From positions 1-22,025 of the IMG/VR virus record IMGVR_UViG_3300009320_000132: a DNA stretch of 22,025 nucleotides. One strand, given 5' to 3'. Shown here in pieces: positions 20,409 through 22,025 of this stretch. Numbering within the stretch: the stretch's first letter is position 1; each line of letters begins with the position of its first letter. The DNA comes from a virus. Both the position numbers and the translations under genes were made by a program. A model generated the notes under the pieces. That model saw only the letters and a list, made by a program, of their open reading frames with translations. It had not been told where the DNA came from and searched no databases.

Positions 20409-20798
20409 TTATGCTTCATTTTGCAGAAGCTCTGGATTTTCGTGAATATTACCGATTATTTCAAAATGCTTAGATGTTTCATCTAGCCAATATCCATTTT
20501 GAGCACTATTGCTGTTTGTCGGTTTTAGTCTAAACCCACCGAGTTTAAAATAAATTTCTCTATTAGCTCCTGACATCATTCCGAACTCTTCCCAATCATC
20601 AGGAATTTTTACAATATCTCCTTCATAAATCTCTTTATCATTACAATCTTTTAATCCAGTGTATTGTTCTAGTCCATATCTATCATTTAATTCTTCTAGT
20701 TGCTGATTTATATCACACCTAGAGTTAAATATTAAATCTGGATTATAATTAAATTTTCTACTATTTTTATCCCATATTCTAAATCCTATTCTTCTCAT
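20409..20798 (-). CDS. YopX-family phage protein
   Basis: 129 aa. The usual YopX plan is clear: N-terminal IGFRIWDKNSRKF (4-16), central YTGLKDCNDKEIYEGDIVKI (41-60), a beta-rich middle, and the ending FEIIGNIHENPELL (111-124). Family members are widespread in phages of low-GC hosts and have no established molecular function. The Gly-Asp-Ile-Val segment forms an SH3-like barrel strand. The ATG has AAGGA upstream. A structured intergenic segment (20830-20874) lies before it. Confidence 0.88.
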   Translation of the reverse strand: MRRIGFRIWDKNSRKFNYNPDLIFNSRCDINQQLEELNDRYGLEQYTGLKDCNDKEIYEGDIVKIPDDWEEFGMMSGANREIYFKLGGFRLKPTNSNSAQNGYWLDETSKHFEIIGNIHENPELLQNEA

Positions 20799-20829
20799 TT
20801 TAAATCCTTTTTCTTTTTAGATATAAACG

Positions 20830-20874
20830 AAGCATAACATTTTGTTTCAATCAACTTCGTTCCTCAGTATGCTT
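20830..20874 (-). other. Intergenic hairpin with GAGGAACGA loop motif, copy 2
   Basis: Stem AAGCATA / TATGCTT (20830-20836, 20868-20874), loop of 31 nt. The RNA-sense loop contains GAGGAACGA (20857-20865). An alternative stem AACGAAG/CTTCGTT uses overlapping bases, so two folds compete. It lies before the YopX-like gene. A related element is at 21505-21549. Confidence 0.5.
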
Positions 20875-20898
20875 AATACAATTTTTCGTTATAAACAA

Positions 20899-21471
20899 CT
20901 ACCAATCACGTTTTGCCTGTCTCTCACATTCATATCTACACCAAGATTCTTGATACTTTGCTCTTCTTCCGTATTTTCTATGCAATTTTTTCATTTCTGG
21001 TAGGTTATCACTGCAAATTGTAAACCAGATGTCGTGCCAAACATAATCAAACTTAACTCCCTTTTCTGGCTTATATTCAAAAGCATCTGCATTTATAACT
21101 TTAAATCTTTTGTCTTTTTCGTATGTAGGAGCTACAAGTTTTATTACATCCTCATTTATTTCAATCACGGTAATACTTTCAACATCTTCTTTATTTAATA
21201 AAGCCTGTACTAAAACACCTAACCCCAATCCATTTACTAAAATATCGCCATTAGCTTTAGAAACGAAACTTGAAAAATCTCTAATTTCATCAGGAGTGTT
21301 ACTCATCATAACTTCACCATTTATATAAAGTCTTTTATACTTTCCTTTTGGAACAATTCTACCAGATCTATAAAAACCCCCTAATTGCCTATTATACTCT
21401 TTATCTCCAATAGTGAAGCTATCAATTTTTACATTACCATATTCTGCATCAGGCACATCTATTTTAATCAT
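20899..21471 (-). CDS. SAM-dependent methyltransferase-like protein (spermidine-synthase-like fold)
   Basis: 190 aa. The central part has Rossmann methyltransferase motifs: DILVNGLGLGVLVQAL (76-91), the acidic end of strand 2 in ITVIEINEDVI (100-110), INADAFEY (126-133) and FDYVWHDIW (141-149). Similarity in order and spacing is to the spermidine-synthase-like group, but it is shorter and I see no polyamine-site motifs. The end (MKKLHRKYGRRAKYQESWCR) is basic and Arg-rich and may bind nucleic acid or protein. A GGAGG ribosome binding site precedes the ATG. Substrate unknown. Confidence 0.75.
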   Translation of the reverse strand: MIKIDVPDAEYGNVKIDSFTIGDKEYNRQLGGFYRSGRIVPKGKYKRLYINGEVMMSNTPDEIRDFSSFVSKANGDILVNGLGLGVLVQALLNKEDVESITVIEINEDVIKLVAPTYEKDKRFKVINADAFEYKPEKGVKFDYVWHDIWFTICSDNLPEMKKLHRKYGRRAKYQESWCRYECERQAKRDW

Positions 21472-21504
21472 CTATTCCTCCATTTTTAAGTTAGACCGCA
21501 GTTT

Positions 21505-21549
21505 ATAACACTTTAGTCCTGTTTACTCGTTCCTCGCATCCAGTGCTAA
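21505..21549 (-). other. Intergenic hairpin with GAGGAACGA loop motif, copy 1
   Basis: Short stem around AGCACT / AGTGTT (plus-strand arms near 21507-21512 and 21542-21547, one wobble) with a loop of about 29 nt holding GAGGAACGA (plus-strand 21527-21535). Same loop motif, similar size and same kind of place (before a start codon) as 20830-20874. Confidence 0.45.
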
Positions 21550-21557
21550 GTCTGCCG

Positions 21558-21854
21558 TTATATTCCATACTGTTGATATATATGATCGCCTTTCTCATTT
21601 AGCTTTTCAAGTGTGTTATACATTTTATTATCTCTTATTTTATTTTCTATCATTGCCAAACTTGATAAAATCCCTTTTAAATATCTGTAGCAATGATTTA
21701 AACACATTAAATCACTATCAAAATCTTTTTTATAAGCTTCATTAACTTTGATTTTATAGCCGTTGGACGTCCCTATTACTCTCAGCTCTAAACTTGAATT
21801 TAATCGTTTTATTTCGCTCTCTAAACATAATATATTACTATTTGATATTTTCAT
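21558..21854 (-). CDS. Hypothetical protein (98 aa), helical
   Basis: 98 aa, mostly helical: N-terminal ILCLESEIKRLNSSLELRVI suggests a coiled coil, followed by a short strand region and a long second helix (LKGILSSLAMIENKIRDNKM). Three Cys, no pairs in CxxC form. It overlaps the upstream replication-like gene by 17 nt and has GAGAGG as ribosome binding site. No family recognised; a small partner of the upstream replication protein is possible. Confidence 0.6.
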   Translation of the reverse strand: MKISNSNILCLESEIKRLNSSLELRVIGTSNGYKIKVNEAYKKDFDSDLMCLNHCYRYLKGILSSLAMIENKIRDNKMYNTLEKLNEKGDHIYQQYGI

Positions 21855-22025
21855 TTGGAATGGCCTCTCTTTTATTTCTATTACTATAATTGATATTATC
21901 CTTCTCCTTCTCCATATCCATATCCAGATCCAGATCCATATCCAGATCCATATCCAGATCCAGATCCAGATCCTTCTCCATATCCAGATCCATCTCCAGA
22001 TCCATATCCAGATCCAGATCCATAT
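21838..22025 (-). CDS. C-terminal tail of a probable replication protein, Asp-Leu/Met repeats (partial)
   Basis: The gene enters from the right edge; the last 62 codons are present. About 40 residues alternate Asp with Leu or Met, with a few Glu-Lys, followed by DNINYSNRNKREAIPNENIK and stop. Low-complexity acidic/charged linkers near the C-terminus are frequent in DnaD-like and related primosome proteins of low-GC phages, and the location upstream of nuclease and terminase genes fits. This is an inference from context; no catalytic domain is in view. Confidence 0.5.
   Translation of the reverse strand, partial: MDLDLDMDLEMDLDMEKDLDLDLDMDLDMDLDLDMDMEKEKDNINYSNRNKREAIPNENIK
21904..22025. repeat. 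6-bp tandem repeat (GATCTG / GATATG units)
   Basis: About 20 hexamer units, CCAGAT or CCATAT on the plus strand with a few TCCTTC-type variants, running to the window edge. It codes Asp-Leu or Asp-Met. CTG leucine is otherwise rare here, so the codon bias differs from the surrounding genes, as expected of slipped-strand expansion. Confidence 0.95.

Noticed and set aside
1-22025. tRNA genes, integrase, attachment sites, insertion sequences
   Set aside because: None seen on reading either strand; no terminal inverted repeats with a transposase and no cloverleaf noticed.

Overview
The window is part of a tailed-phage genome (free phage or prophage) from a low-GC host. Every convincing gene lies on the minus strand, so transcription runs from base 22025 towards base 1. 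Genes are tightly packed, often with ATGA or TAATG overlaps, and most carry AGGAG/GAGG-type ribosome binding sites. Leucine is mostly TTA and intergenic DNA is AT-rich. This suits a low-GC Bacillota, Fusobacteriota or similar host, but nothing seen fixes the host. No integrase, repressor or tRNA is visible. The head genes are Mu-like in family and order (DUF935 portal, MuF, protease with nested scaffold, capsid, DUF1320/gp36, gpG). No tail sheath is seen, so siphovirus morphology is the more likely reading.

Layout from right to left. 22025-18700: end of a probable replication protein with an Asp-Leu/Met repeat tail, then small accessory genes (methyltransferase-like, YopX-like, VRR-NUC nuclease, HTH protein, several tiny ORFs). 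18699-16351: packaging genes. The small terminase is followed by a duplicated copy of its own 3' end flanking a 99-aa gene. The large terminase is frameshifted inside its Walker A motif. 16350-11390: a promoter with a 20-bp upstream box, then a LamG-containing protein, other probable appendage/structural proteins, and the portal. The portal frame ends just after an A10 run; its C-terminal domain continues in the -1 frame, fused to the MuF-like head protein. 10482-7683: an inserted accessory block with two consensus TTGACA-17-TATTAT promoters. Each is followed by a ~100-nt structured RNA ending in an intrinsic terminator. One precedes an orphan C5-cytosine methyltransferase, the other a four-gene set led by a Cys-every-third-residue protein. 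7665-265: a second promoter with the same 20-bp box restarts the head genes, followed by head-tail joining genes, an accessory/lysis group (phospholipase A2-like and M15 peptidase) and three tandem tail-tube-like paralogues, closed by a strong terminator. 210-1: start of a probable tail-assembly gene.

The most interesting points are: two pseudoknotted RNAs of matching architecture, each directly behind a consensus promoter; the two identical boxed promoters, each overlapping its -35 by exactly 3 bp; the A10 frameshift joining portal and MuF; and the duplicated terS end that carries a ribosome binding site for whatever gene follows it. Homopolymer sequencing error is a real alternative for both frameshifts.
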